Below are positions 1 to 13,417 of a stretch of DNA of 64,000 nucleotides, piece after piece (the first letter of the stretch is position 1; each line of letters begins with the position of its first letter). The notes beneath the pieces are model-generated. The model made no database searches. It had not been told where the DNA came from and saw nothing but the letters and a program-made list of their open reading frames with translations. The translations under genes and the position numbers were made by a program. This DNA comes from Tetrapyrgos nigripes (lineage: Eukaryota > Basidiomycota > Agaricomycetes > Agaricales > Campanellaceae), in the NCBI GenBank assembly GCA_013368315.1, contig JAACJM010000003.1, forward strand, positions 310,001 through 374,000. Reading direction: 5' to 3'.

Positions 1-1002
1 TCCGGTGGCAGGAGCAGTCTCATTTATGATACTTGTAAGGACCTCCTTTGGCTCGGCCGTGGATTCATCAATAATGGTTTCAAGGTGTGCCTGCGTTTCC
101 GACAATGCATTCGTAGATGGGAGAAGAGATTCAGTGACATCTGGGTCTGAGGAAGCAGTGGTAACAGAAGTAGAGGAAGAGAACAGGGAGCTCTGCCTTT
201 TGGATAACCGACTCCAGAATGAAAGCCGCGAAACAACAGCTTTCGTCACAGGAGACGCAGGCGAAGAGTCTGGAGCAGATATATCGGATGCAGTATCTGA
301 TGTCGTGTCAGAAATTGATATGGGGGATATGGCAGGGAACTCGGCTTGTTCAGCGGGAGGAGTGAGGACTTTGATCTGGTCAGTTTCGGAGAATTGGACT
401 TTAGGAGTAGACGGTGCAGTGGAGGGTGCAGAAGATGCAATCGTATCAATAGTAGAGCTGGGAAGAAGGGATGGACGAGAATTGCGTGAAGAAAGAGTAT
501 TTAGCACAATCTCAGCTCGGTCGTGAACGAGTGGTATGGCGGTTATAGCTTTGACAGTGTATACTGTGTGAGTTGATTCAATCACTGCGAAGCATTAGTA
601 CCGATGTAAATGAAAGGTAAATTGCTTACAATTCCCAGCATGCTCCCTCCCTGTGATTGCCAAAAGGTAAGAAGTCGAGTACAAATCAAGGATCCCGACG
701 AGGCCATAAACAACGACTGAATCATTCCAGTCATGGCCACCATCACCATCCACTTGTTGTACTTTGGGATTCTTAGACCATTGAATACGGACATAGGACG
801 ATGGACTTTGATAAGGTCGAAGCAATAGACCTTCTGGTGTTGTAAGGATAGAAATATGCTCGTGTGGGACGGGATGAGGTACGGGTGGTACCGTATACGC
901 TGGCTGAAGACGAGGTGTGGGTACAGGTGCTGTTGCGGGTGCTGTTGCGGGTGCTGTGGACGTAGCTTTGGCCGACTTGGATATGGAAAACAGTCGCTTC
1001 AT
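1..1002 (-). CDS. SAC1: SAC1-like phosphoinositide phosphatase, N-terminal part (runs off the left edge)
   Basis: Two exons are visible, 630-1002 and 1-584, separated by a 45 nt GT-AG intron. I chose the ATG at 1002, which opens a short basic start (MKRLFSISKS) followed by an Ala/Thr/Pro repeat. The Sac-domain N-terminus is recognisable: a segment around residues 70-110 ends in VYGLVGILDLYSTSYLLAITGRE, matching the region of Sac1p where the chain reads ...GILxLxxxSYLxxIT. A low-complexity Ser/Thr/Pro-rich insertion follows in exon 2, longer than in yeast Sac1p. The catalytic CX5R motif would lie beyond the window and is not seen. Known role of the family: dephosphorylation of PtdIns4P at ER/Golgi membranes. 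Call is by family resemblance of the N-terminal segment only. Confidence 0.72.
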
Positions 1003-1376
1003 CGCAGAGGACAACCTGCGATTTCCTATTTAGGAATGTTATCCCCTATTTCATGTCATATCTGGTTGTTATACACGCAATCATACTGTTTCACAAAGCA
1101 CATTGTGGTATGATCAACGCTGGAAACGTTCATCGATGTCCTGAGTCAGAGGGTTTGTCGGCGAATGACGCCATCACTGACGCTCATAGAAATGTAAACT
1201 ATTCGATTTCGGTCATGGCACTAAACGAACGACAGGCGATTGCAAAATGATATAAAACTTCTCAGGGCGAAACCCGTCAGCCCTCTTTCAAACTTCCAGA
1301 AAAATATAGCAGTCTCATTACACAGGCAAAGCATCTAAGCAGCAAAAGTGAAAAGCTAGATAGGGCGGATGAAACG
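1003..1376. other. Intergenic, 374 bp
   Basis: Spacer between the start of the SAC1-like gene and the stop of the beta-trefoil gene. It must hold the SAC1-like promoter on the minus strand. I see no ORF or repeat worth naming. A TATAAAA-like string near 1250 is on the plus strand with no gene downstream of it. Confidence 0.6.
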
Positions 1377-3134
1377 TCAGCTCGAGTTCAGCTCTTTGGA
1401 TTGTACACCAACCTCATCAGCACTTGGGTTAGCAGTATCACAGTTTGTGGTATCCAACAGTCCGTTCTTGTTGACCAAGCATGTGTTCTGAACATTTGTT
1501 GGCGCAAGAGGGATGGCAGCATCACCTCCCTTGAAGGTGAAGAGCTGGGAGTTGGTCACTGCTCCTCCTATAGAGTTATGCTGTATCAATAATTGCCAAA
1601 CTACTGGGGCTAAAACGGAGCGTACCGCCATCTGCACGACCTCCACACGAGAAGAGGAGAACCTGGTTGCCAGCAGCTCTGCGAGGGTCAAAGTTGAGGC
1701 ATCCTTGAGTCTATTTCCGGTCATTAGCTTGTGTTCTGTTAGGTAGAGTAAAGTGCACTTACCAAGGTGCTCGCAACAAGGGCAGTACCAGCGACGTTGT
1801 TATGCTTGCCAGCAGTGATGACATCGAACTTCTGGCCATCACTTCCATCGCAGGCACCAACAGTGATAGGGATGAGGTTTTCACGGAAATCACCCGAGTT
1901 GGCATCTACCGAGAGACACTGTCCGTCGGAAGTCTGTATTTGAAGCAGCCAAGATGAGAACCTTCCGAGCGGAGATAGTTAGACATCAAAGCATACCTTG
2001 ACCTGTACGCCACTGAAGGCACGGGTTGCAGTATCATCCCTTTGCTGGGCTTCTTCAGTTGCGGCTTGATCAAGGACAGTAGTTCCTTTGGGAGGAGCTG
2101 CAGCAGTCGTCTGAGATGCTACAGAAGAAGTCGTCACAGCCTGAACGGCAGATGTCGGTGCAGATGCAGCCTCTGAAGTGGATTGGGGAGCTGCAGTAAC
2201 GGATTGGGGAGCTGCAGTGACGGTTACTGTTACCTCAGTAGGGCAAGGATCCGAAACTGAATCCGTAGAATCGGGAGACGCACTAGAGCCTGAGGATGCG
2301 CTACCACTACCAGCACCGATTGTGAACAACTGTACACATATAGACGTTAAATACCGTCAATCAAATCACTGAGACGAATACTACCAACCTCGTTTGCAGC
2401 TGCAGTCTTGGGATCACAAGAAGCCTGGTCAAGGCGTTTTCCTCCGGATGTCAAACATACAGCGTTCTTGCCGTTCTGGGGCGTGAGAGGCGCGGGCCCA
2501 AGGTTGCCATCGAAAGTAAAGAGCTGAGAGTCTGTGACTTGACCCTCTAGATGTATGAATATATATTCAGTTATACCAGGGTAGGTTGCATGTGCTCGAG
2601 ATCACATACCACCGTCGGCACGACCTCCGCAAGAGAATAGAATAACTTGGTCTCCCGCTGCCCTACGAGGGTCAAAATTCAAGCAGCCGTTGGTCTTGTT
2701 GAAAGGTCGTCAATGCCCAGAGTCTGGCCAAAAAAAAAAGTAGCAAAAGAGACATACCAATGAGCTTACGATGAGAGCGAAACCGGGCTGGTTGGTAATA
2801 TGCTTTCCTTCGGTAATGACATCCCATTGTTGACTCTGGCTACCATTACACGCCGCAAATTGGATGGGGATGAGATTTTCACGGAAGTCGCCTGAAAGAG
2901 GATCAACGGTCAAGCATTGACCATCTGAAGTCTAAAAACTAAGGGTAAGCAGGGATACCGACACGTTGGGTAAGGACTGACCGTGATTTCTGCAGCAGTG
3001 ACAGCTCTCGTAGCTGTGTCATCTCTTTGCTGCGCTTCTGCAGTGGCAGCTTGGTCAAGGGTGACGCGACGGTAGAGGGGAGCAGCGCCGACTACAGCGG
3101 CTCCAATAAGTGCAAAAATTGTAGAGCGGACCAT
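1377..3134 (-). CDS. Secreted protein with two tandem ricin-B-like (beta-trefoil) repeats
   Basis: Eight exons (2982-3134, 2758-2931, 2610-2694, 2389-2546, 1997-2329, 1763-1933, 1626-1710, 1377-1567) give 449 aa with all phases consistent. A signal peptide is clear (MVRSTIFALIGAAVVGAAP). Two homologous halves follow. Each opens with a TLDQAAT.EAQQRDDTATRA segment, then SDGQCL.VD..SGDFRENLIPI, GCLNFDPRRAAG, FSCGGRADG and SQLFTF. The QQWDV and SQLFTF strings resemble QxW-type beta-trefoil repeats. The halves are joined by an 80-90 residue Ser/Thr/Ala/Pro linker that itself contains a tandem AAPQSVT repeat. Likely extracellular and possibly carbohydrate binding. The lectin activity is inference; no catalytic domain is visible. 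Intron positions are shared between the halves. Confidence 0.8.
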
Positions 3135-3814
3135 GTTTCAAACGAGGGAAGGTGGAAAAGAGTGGTAGTTTCGTAAGAAAAAGCTAGAGACCTGACCAGA
3201 CCTGGCTTGCAGGTGAAGGAAAATAAAGAGGGAAAGAGAGAGAGGGAAGGAGAGAGATAGCGAGAATTCGAACATGCATGCCTTTTATGTAGAGTACACA
3301 AGGACAGTTAACATCATCCATTGATTCAATCTGTCACCGGTGCTAGGGACGCATTACGACCACCAACTCCAAGAGTGCCTCGATCATAGATCCAGGTACC
3401 GGTCCACATGGGAGTCTTGAATCCAAGCACAAGCTACTACGGGCAAAGGTCTGCTGTTTACATTGTAGTCCCGTCGAGAGTCTTAGAATTAGCAGTGAAC
3501 ATCCATCTCCGCCGAGTGTTTGAGCACAGAATTGACCGAGCCAGAATGAAGACAACGAAGTATTTGATGAGGTTGCAAGTGATCAATGTGCCGAATTCGG
3601 TAATGATCTACTCGGCGTCATCCATCGACAATGAGCTTTGCAAATTTCGAGGAAATCGAGAGAAACATTGGAGAAGGTGCGCAAATACTGAGTTCAAGCA
3701 TTTCCGATATGGAGACCTTCGTACAAGCTTTATGTAAGTAGTAGTAGTGTTCATGTCAAAGGCGTACATACTCGGCTGAACGGAATGGAACGGAAAATTA
3801 ACGCATGTTTTGCA
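3135..3814. other. Intergenic, 680 bp
   Basis: Lies between the start codon of the beta-trefoil gene and the stop of the transporter gene. The first 170 bp upstream of 3134 is purine/pyrimidine-biased (GA-rich on the plus strand near 3200-3260), a common promoter composition in fungi. No convincing coding segment; the open frames here are short and featureless. Confidence 0.5.
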
Positions 3815-6008
3815 TCATGATTTATCTTCCCTCGACGACGAGTGAGCACTTCCCAAAGCATCATCGTGCCTTTCAGCATTGCCCCCTTCAATCACTCCGA
3901 TTCTCGCTCCCACTCCAGTTGTCTGTGTGTTCCGGAACCTCCAAGCAGGCAGACTGGGCTTTCTTTCAAACAGCTCATCCAATTCCTCCAACGATCTTCC
4001 CTTTGTTTCCGGGACAAAAAATATGGCGTATATCATCGCAACGGCGGCAATCGAACCTATTGACAATAGACATTGACGTTTTGACGTTAATTAAGAACAA
4101 TGGGCGTTTAATAGAAGTTTTGCATATTTACCGTAGATATATCCAACTTTGGCTTGCAAGTTTGCGAATGGAGGGTTTAGGAGGTAGGGCAAAGTGAAGG
4201 AAACAAGCCAGGCACAGACGACATTGACCATAGAGGAAAAGGCCATTGTCTTCTCTCTAAGGGCGCCTGTACCGACCTCCGACGCGCTATGCCATAATTA
4301 GTACTTTTCATAAGACGGGTACTTACACTTACACGACGTAAGACCTGTAGAGAATCTTGAGTACGGCATGATCAACTTGACGACGGAGCCACTTACAGCG
4401 GCGCCCATGAATAACTGAAGCTGAAGTTGAACAGCATGAATGCTGCAACCATCATGTGCCGACGAGTTGGCGTTCCAGCAGAACCTCCAATGCCGGCAAC
4501 TAGGAAGAGCCACAAACTTTGGAAGAATGCACCACTTATGAGGACTGGTCTTCTCCCGAGATACTCGATCATAACCATGCCCATGAAACAGACGACGACA
4601 GACACTGCCGTGTTTATCAAGCTGTAAGTGAAGGCCATGTTTGCGAGACCAGCTCGGATGTAGAATACCCTGAGCATGATTGAGCGTTTGACTGATGCAG
4701 GAAGCTGTATTTCACTTACGTCCCATACTGGCTGGAGAAAGCTTGGCCTGAAGACGCGGAGGCATGAATAGCTATTCAAGGTAGGTCCTTCAATCATGAA
4801 CTCACCCGTCAGCTGTTGAAAAGCGAAAACTGAAGGGAAAATAACAAAGGTGTCAGCGTCAACAAAACAGAAGGAGGTCGAGGATACTGACCGACAGTAG
4901 CAATGGTTGTTCTTCGCAAATTAGGCCCTCTGAATAGGTCAAACCAACCCAGCTTTCCTTGGTTCCAGCCCGGGTAATTCACTCCTCCTCCTCCAGTATT
5001 TCTAATCCTGGCTTCTTCTCGTATACTTTCTTCTATAGCATTAGCCTCTTCTTCACAAAGCCCAGCATCCACGTAATGTTTAGGCCGCACACTCTTCAGT
5101 ACTGCTATCGCTTCCTCTCGCCGGCCTTTGAACAGGAGCCATCGGGGTGAAAGCGGAATGAAGTACAACCCGCACATAATTATCACGGGTGTTACAAACT
5201 GAATCGATACGGGCTAATCAAGAACAACAAAGTGGTCAGACCATGAATGGAGAGCAAGCTCTATAACAGCCTTACGATGATCCATCCGCTATTGTCGACA
5301 GCGGTACTATAGTGGCGATTCACGCCTGCGGCGACTAGAGAGCCGCATGCAAGGAACATCTGCAAACTGCCTACGATGAAACCACGCGAACCCGATGGCG
5401 CGATTTCGCTCTGATATGTGCTAAAGAGAAGTCATGGAGTCCAAAATGGAGCTTTGACACCAATTTGGGACACTTACGGGACAACATTCTCGACTATACC
5501 AACCCCGATATAGACAACAATCCTTCCTATTAAGAACTGCCCAGATACTTTGGCGGTCACCTGTATGACGGTGCCAACCACAGTGGTCACACAAAGGAGG
5601 ACCATTCCCACTCGATGGCCAAACCGTTCTGTGCAAGGCCCTATAATCATAGTTCCAACCAGCTTGCCCACGAAAGCGAGAGACGTTAACAGAGACGAAG
5701 TACGCGCGCTTAACGCGTATCGATTGAGAGTCTCGTCAAAAATTCCAAACTGTTTCCTTTAGTTATGACGAATTATAATCACAGAAGCAGAGCACAGAGA
5801 TTCTTAACGCACCCAAAAGCCGGTATAGCTTGAACGCCTCCAAAACTATTGGTATCATCTGTAAAAAGAAAGCTCGATACTCAGTTCAAGAGCGCAATCT
5901 TGGACAAGAAGACTCACACCCATATATGATGTTCCCCAACGCCATGAAGAACGTTACTGCAAGTAACTTTGGCGTCATCAACGCCATTGTACTCCCTGTC
6001 TTCTTCAT
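3815..6008 (-). CDS. MFS sugar transporter (Sugar_tr family)
   Basis: Eleven exons (5918-6008, 5813-5858, 5478-5756, 5276-5420, 4892-5213, 4806-4829, 4720-4747, 4397-4669, 4333-4344, 4132-4286, 3815-4056) encode 538 aa. Family signatures run in order: the start MKKTGSTMALMTPK, an early YDTNSFGGVQAIPAFG segment, FVGKLVGTM with ERFGHR (loop 2-3), GRIVVYIGVGIVENVVP, SPRWL after TM6, QQLTGQAFSSQYG (TM7), YLGRRP, and the C-terminal PETKGRSLEELDELFE. Twelve membrane segments are expected. Exon 9 is only 12 nt yet restores SYVV between flanking helices. The neighbour in divergent orientation is a sulfatase, which suggests uptake of a sugar or sugar-like product released from a sulfate ester; that link is inference. 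Substrate cannot be named. Confidence 0.88.
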
Positions 6009-6213
6009 GGCTAATATCAATCCTGGAGGATAGAACGAAGCAGAGAGTGACGCCCCAATTCAGCATACTTATAGAGCTAGAAATAAGTTATAAGTTATAA
6101 TTACCGAATGGCTCTCATGACTCAGCGCATGCCCACTAGATACGTGATCCATCCGAGGACATAAATAACACGGACCGATGCTTCCACGAAGCCTTCGTTG
6201 AACGATTTCCACT
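6009..6213. promoter_or_regulatory. Divergent promoter, transporter/sulfatase
   Basis: The 205 bp between the two start codons must carry both promoters, so co-regulation is plausible. No binding site is asserted. Confidence 0.45.
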
Positions 6214-8516
<2,303 letters not shown>

Positions 8517-8592
8517 CACAGGAAGTAAATATATTGATTATTTGTAATTATCTACAAATAGCGCCGTCCGTCCATGTACTAGTAGCTCTACT

Positions 8593-10086
8593 ATGCTCCA
8601 TATCCTCCTTGTATTCCATCTATGCTTTCTGTCTGTAATCGCTAATGATGCTCAGTCTAACAACTTGCTTGAAACCCCTCATCGTTATGAACTGGTTCCA
8701 CAAGAACCCACAAGGACTTCATTAACGCTGAGAACTCGGCCAACCTCAGTATACCGTCCAAGATCACACCAAGCCCTTGACAACGCCAGGCAGCGTTCCG
8801 TACATCAGAAAGAGTGCTCTAATGAACTCGAATGGGACGTCGTAGATACCCTGGGGCCAGATATCGAAGACATTCATACTCTGGCCCAGCTAGCAAGGTA
8901 CTTTGAAATCGTTGCTTTGTAACTGATGTTTTACCCCAGTGTTCTAGGATGTCAGGAAATGCGTATGCTTTGCCTGGACAGAGCAATTGGTATGAAGTAG
9001 ACCAGTCGTGGAATACCGTGAGTTTCCTCTACTTATTGTGCACCCTCTTCGGAATGCTCATAGGCACAGTAGAGCTTCCCCATCGGTTGGGAAGATGCTC
9101 AGGATGGTTTTAGAGGTCACGTCTTCATTTCTTCGGATAACTCAACTGTCGTCCTATCTATTAAAGGAACAACTATACAAGGTCCCACTTCCAAGAAGGA
9201 CAAATTCAACGACAATCTGTGTGTCCTCTTCGTTTCTTTACTCATCCATCTCTCACCGAAAGCGACAAAGTTTATTCTCATGCTGCTGCGCTCTAGTTGA
9301 TCTATCGTGGATCTTCAATACCGTTTGCAAATGCTACTCTAATCATTGGCGATGTGACGATACCTGTCTCTCTGAAGCTCTCATCGAAGACAGCCTGTTT
9401 TACTCTGTCGGTGCCGTACGTTATTTCCTGACTTTCGCCAACAGAAGTTACTCAACTACCTCAGAACCTCGTTCATGATCTTCTCCTCCTTTACCCTACC
9501 TCCAACATTTGGCTAGTCGGCCATTCCCTCGGCGGTGCCCTTGCCAGCCTCCTGGGCTCCACATACGGTCTCCCAGCAGTCGCTTTCGAATCCCCTGGTG
9601 AACGTCTCGCTGCTCAAAGGCTGCATCTCCCTCTTCCTCCGTCTCATCCACCCTCCATTGCCAACACGACCTCTCCCTTCTCACCTTATTCATCCCTCCC
9701 TCAAGTTCCAATAACCCACGTCTACCACAACTCCGATCCAATCCCCCAAGGCACCTGTACAGGCTTTGCTTCACCCTGCGCTCATGCCGGCTACGCCTTA
9801 GAAACTAGATGTCATTTAGGGAAGAGTATCGTTTTGGATACGATTGGGAAATTGGGATGGAGAGTCGATGTGCGGAAGCATGTTATTAAGGATGTGATCA
9901 CCAAAGTGTTGGAGGCGGATGTAGTTTGGGGTACGGATGGTAAAGTCGTACCGGAAGCTGTAGAGGAGGTTGATTGTGTGGTATGTTCTCTTTCATGTCG
10001 ATCTGCTGCCTTTTTTGAGGGATTTAGGCTGATATCGTTTTGCCTAGGACTGTTATAAATGGGAATTCGGAAACTATTATTCCTAG
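8593..10086 (+). CDS. ATG15: ATG15, vacuolar autophagic-body lipase
   Basis: Six exons (8593-8897, 8948-9017, 9073-9218, 9271-9410, 9445-9980, 10048-10086) encode 411 aa. A hydrophobic N-terminal anchor ([17 protein letters not shown]) is followed by the family-specific [17 protein letters not shown], the lipase-3 nucleophile elbow GHSLGGA, a [12 protein letters not shown] block, [24 protein letters not shown] and a C-terminal VDCVDCYKWEF. Together these are diagnostic for Atg15 rather than other class-3 lipases. Known role: disintegration of autophagic bodies and intravacuolar vesicles after delivery through the multivesicular-body pathway. The C-terminus is short, without the long Ser-rich tail some fungal orthologues have. 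The intron at 9411-9444 is only 34 nt but is needed for the conserved frame. Confidence 0.92.
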
Positions 10087-10396
10087 ACAATTTGGTGTTC
10101 GGTCTATATTGTATTTTTATCTATTTTCAAACAAGTCAGAACCACAATCAAAGCCATTATTTCCGAAACCTAGTCTAGCAAATGTTCGACGCTTTTCGGA
10201 TGGTTAGTCCTAAACACCCGCGTAAAAAAAGTCCTTCCACTACTAATATAGTGACTACAGATACAATACAGATGATTAGAAGCGTGATACCATGAGTCAT
10301 GAAGCCATGAAAGAATGAAGATGATGATGATATGTAGGCGTTGCGCGGTCATGAAGATATTCGTGTCTTGACCCCATGATGAGTTGGAAGAGGGAA
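10087..10396. other. Intergenic, 310 bp, tail to tail
   Basis: Shared 3' region of ATG15 (plus) and the downstream membrane protein gene (minus). AT-rich, no ORF of interest and no recognisable repeat. Confidence 0.5.
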
Positions 10397-11356
10397 TTAC
10401 GGGTGTCCGTTTGCAGCGGCATTCCTATTCAATTTTTCATCGTCTAGGTTCTGGACTAACGGTCCATGGACAGCGTCATGAGCAGCTGCCTTGAACATTA
10501 GAAATGTGCTGCAAGGGCATGAGTAATCAACACGGGCAACATCGGAAGACGCGGAACGAAGAAAAACGGACCTTATGGCAGTAAAAATGAGACCAATCCA
10601 TAGCACTACTACATATGCGATATTGACTGCCCATTTGTTGTATTCTGTGCAAATGATGAGCAGGTTGCAGAAGGCGGAGAGACGAGACTCACGTAAAGGC
10701 GGCCTGAAATATAGGTCAGTCAGAGTTCGCTGAGCATCTGGTGTTATATTGGTAATGAAAGCCGAATGGTCAGCAATGACGATCTGAGTAGTCAACCGGT
10801 GTCAGTGGATAATGGAGATAGGCAAGAACAGTGACTCACTGTACTCATTAGGGCTGCCGCAAAAACTCCAGCGGTGATACCGACAGCGAGGAAACCACGA
10901 GTATTGACATACCACCTGGGATAGACTCTCCGAGGCCAGAAGGTGAGGAAGAAGTAATCTGCACCGAAGAGGGTAGCAACAAACACGCAGAAGACGATAG
11001 TTAGGACTTCCGCAGCAATGAGGTCGTTATTGTGAAGAGCGGCGTGGTCCGAGCCGTTAGTGGAGAGACTAGGGTTGGCAGCGATGAGAGGCCGAGAATC
11101 TCTTTCAACATGTGTTTGGAGGTCTTCGTATTTTGAGAGAGAGTATGTTGCGGTGCATTCTGCTGCGAGGCAAACATTCATTGCAATCTGGTATACGACT
11201 AACCATGATGAGCATCGACACAGGGAGAAAGGAAGTGGCCGACATACTGATTCTCTCTTTTCTCAGATACCACCGCTTGTCATGTTGGTTCTTGGACTTG
11301 AAGGCACTCCATTGCATCTCTCCGAGGTTGAAACCCCAAATGGTTGGTGCGGGCAT
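10397..11356 (-). CDS. Unknown multi-pass membrane protein
   Basis: Five exons (11248-11356, 10840-11162, 10693-10783, 10572-10644, 10397-10508) give 235 aa with consistent phases. I do not recognise the family. Visible features are a start MPAPTIWGFNLGEMQW, a long hydrophilic N-terminal third, then hydrophobic stretches VLTIVFCVFVATLFGADYFF, GFLAVGITAGVFAAALM and IAYVVVLWIGLIFTAI, so at least three membrane spans. A polar tail of about 35 residues ends the protein. It is divergent from another unknown membrane protein at 11734. The exon 1/exon 2 join was chosen because it keeps frame; a fourth span could be hidden if that intron is wrong. Confidence 0.55.
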
Positions 11357-11733
11357 CTTGGCGGGGTTTGGCTTGGATTTGGGTGTTGCGATAGGATGTT
11401 CAGCTTATAAGGAGCTTATAAGCCAAAGATGATGACATCATACATACGACATGATGAGGCAAATGTCCCGAGACTCCCGTCGAGACTCCAATCTCATTCA
11501 TAGCTAGGAGTACATTATGCACGCACGTAACCTGCACGTAACTCGCAATGTCCCCCCTTTCCCCGTCTCCATCAAGCTCAACTTCCACTACCACACCTTC
11601 GAGGACCGCAGAGATGGCAAACTCTAAATCACTAGCTCTTCCTGATCTGCACTTCACGTGAGGGTGTTTTTCACTTTCTGTTTTCGTCGTTATTAAACAG
11701 CTTAAAGCTATCGGTGGTCATATATATCTCTTT
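11357..11733. promoter_or_regulatory. Divergent intergenic region, 377 bp
   Basis: Separates the start codons of two membrane-protein genes and must contain both promoters. No specific motif is claimed. Confidence 0.35.
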
Positions 11734-13192
11734 ATGTCGCCTTTCTTATTTTCTGCAATGTTTTTATACCCTGCCTACTCTTTTACCTCCTTGAAAGTCG
11801 TAAGCCGTTCCTCTACTGCAAAAGGCCGTTTGCTCACTGTCTACAGTCACCCCAATAACCACGAAAGAACTCATCGGCATTTCCTCCGCTGCTCTCGGTT
11901 TATCATCGTGCTTCGATGCACCTTTCAGGCTCATACGCTGTCAGTCGTATTCCATCCCCTGCTCGACACCCTCACTCACACTTTGATGTCAGTGGTCCGT
12001 CACAGATCGGAATTTGGTCCTCTCGGAAGCGACGTCTGGTGGCATCTTGACTTTGTGATGTGGACTTACACATTCGCTCTGTTAGTTTTCGCTTTCCCTT
12101 TGGCCATAGCACCTGCTATAGCCTTCTAGTACGTCAATCCCCAACCTTTCCAGACTTTTGGCCTGACCTTGCTATGTTCACAGCAACTTTTTCCTGATGT
12201 CAACAATGATGCTGGTTGGACCAATAGGAGTGGTTTTCCTGTTCTCGTTGATCACCTCGTACTTCAAGTATCCTATCCCAATCCGGTGTTCGTCTGAACC
12301 CCGCGGTACGATCATGAAACCAGCTGCTTTTTACTGCTTAGAAGACGTCGCTGCTGTCGATTTCAAGCATGGGAGGGCCTTCCGAAAACGCGTACATGAG
12401 AGGTAAGCAAACAATGCTTCTGCTTTTTTTCCAAATCGGTAGCATTCTCGTCCACGCGTCCTTCGTTATTTTTGATGTCCCTGGGTACGTTGGATGGGAC
12501 GTAACAACACACCACGTAAACCATCTTCATGTATTCAAACCTATCATCATTAGCGCATTTTTTTCGTCATACCTTCGTCATGCATCTTTTTATCCCATCT
12601 TTGTTTTTGGCTACTTACATCTCATTCTCTCGGACTTTGGACACAGATATGCGCAATCTCCACCCTTTCGTCAGCTTATGATGGAGGAGACTGTATATTG
12701 GATCTTTATGGCCGCAGTATACTGTGGGATAACAGCTGCTGTTACTTGGGCTACGCCACTCAATTTTGCTTTTGGGTGAGTGGGCACTTGTAACCCGTTT
12801 GGTTTCCAACAACCACTCAATCCATCATTTCATGACTCTGTAGTTGGGTCCTGGGTCAATTCTTCATGTGGATCTTCGTTTCCGCTTTTGGATGCTACTT
12901 CCTTGCTCGACGTGGACTTGCACGAGAACGAGCTTGGTGGGCTGCACGAGGCACGGATTTGAAGTTGGACAAGGAGGGACCGGGAGGGATTGAGGAGCAG
13001 AGGCGTCAGGAACAACATGCTCGCGCTCACCGTGACAGCAGGGATGGCGACAGTACGGTGGTGGAACATGGTCCAACAGTTCCCAGAAATGAAAAGGAAA
13101 AGGAAAAAAGCAACGCCAGTCACGAATCTAGCGCTAACAATAATGATCTTAACGAAAAAGAGAAGCAGGAGAGGATAGAGAACAGAGACTAG
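11734..13192 (+). CDS. Conserved fungal membrane protein, function unknown
   Basis: Four exons (11734-12128, 12184-12402, 12647-12775, 12844-13192), 363 aa if the first ATG is used. The conserved core begins near VWWHLDFVMWTYTFALLVFA and continues through IAFYNFFLMSTMMLVGPIGVVFLFSL, FYCLEDVAAVDF, then ERYAQSPPFRQLM, VYWIFMAAVYCGITAAVTW and FGWVLGQFFMWIFVSAFGCYFLARRGL. It has about five or six predicted spans and a charged, Glu/Lys/Asn-rich cytosolic tail of about 80 residues. This core looks like a recurrent Agaricomycete hypothetical membrane protein. The start is uncertain: the first 80 residues are less protein-like, and the ATG at 11986 is an alternative. Intron 2 is 244 nt, unusually long here. 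Confidence 0.65.
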
Positions 13193-13417
13193 AGCAAGAG
13201 CATTTCTGCAGTTTGGATGGACTGGACGCTTTTGGAAAATTCTGAAATTTGTACATACATCACATACATTCCTAATACCCTGTAATTCCTAGGAATACAC
13301 GTCCTGCTCTGTACTAACTATGGATTACCAAACACATGTACTTATACTACATGCTTCCTTGAATCGTGTATCGTATCATCATTATCGTTGTATAACCGAA
13401 AGCCTCTATAATATTCA

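Noticed and set aside
5..526. 173-codon plus-strand frame at the left edge
   Set aside because: It lies opposite exon 2 of the SAC1-like gene, whose frame and splice join to the Sac-domain exon are better supported.
2170..2225. Short direct repeats considered as a CRISPR-like or minisatellite array
   Set aside because: They are two copies of a codon-aligned AAPQSVT repeat inside the coding linker of the beta-trefoil gene.
3255..3285. TTCGAAC-like string resembling a tRNA T-loop
   Set aside because: No acceptor or anticodon stem can be folded around it. No tRNA gene was found anywhere in the window.
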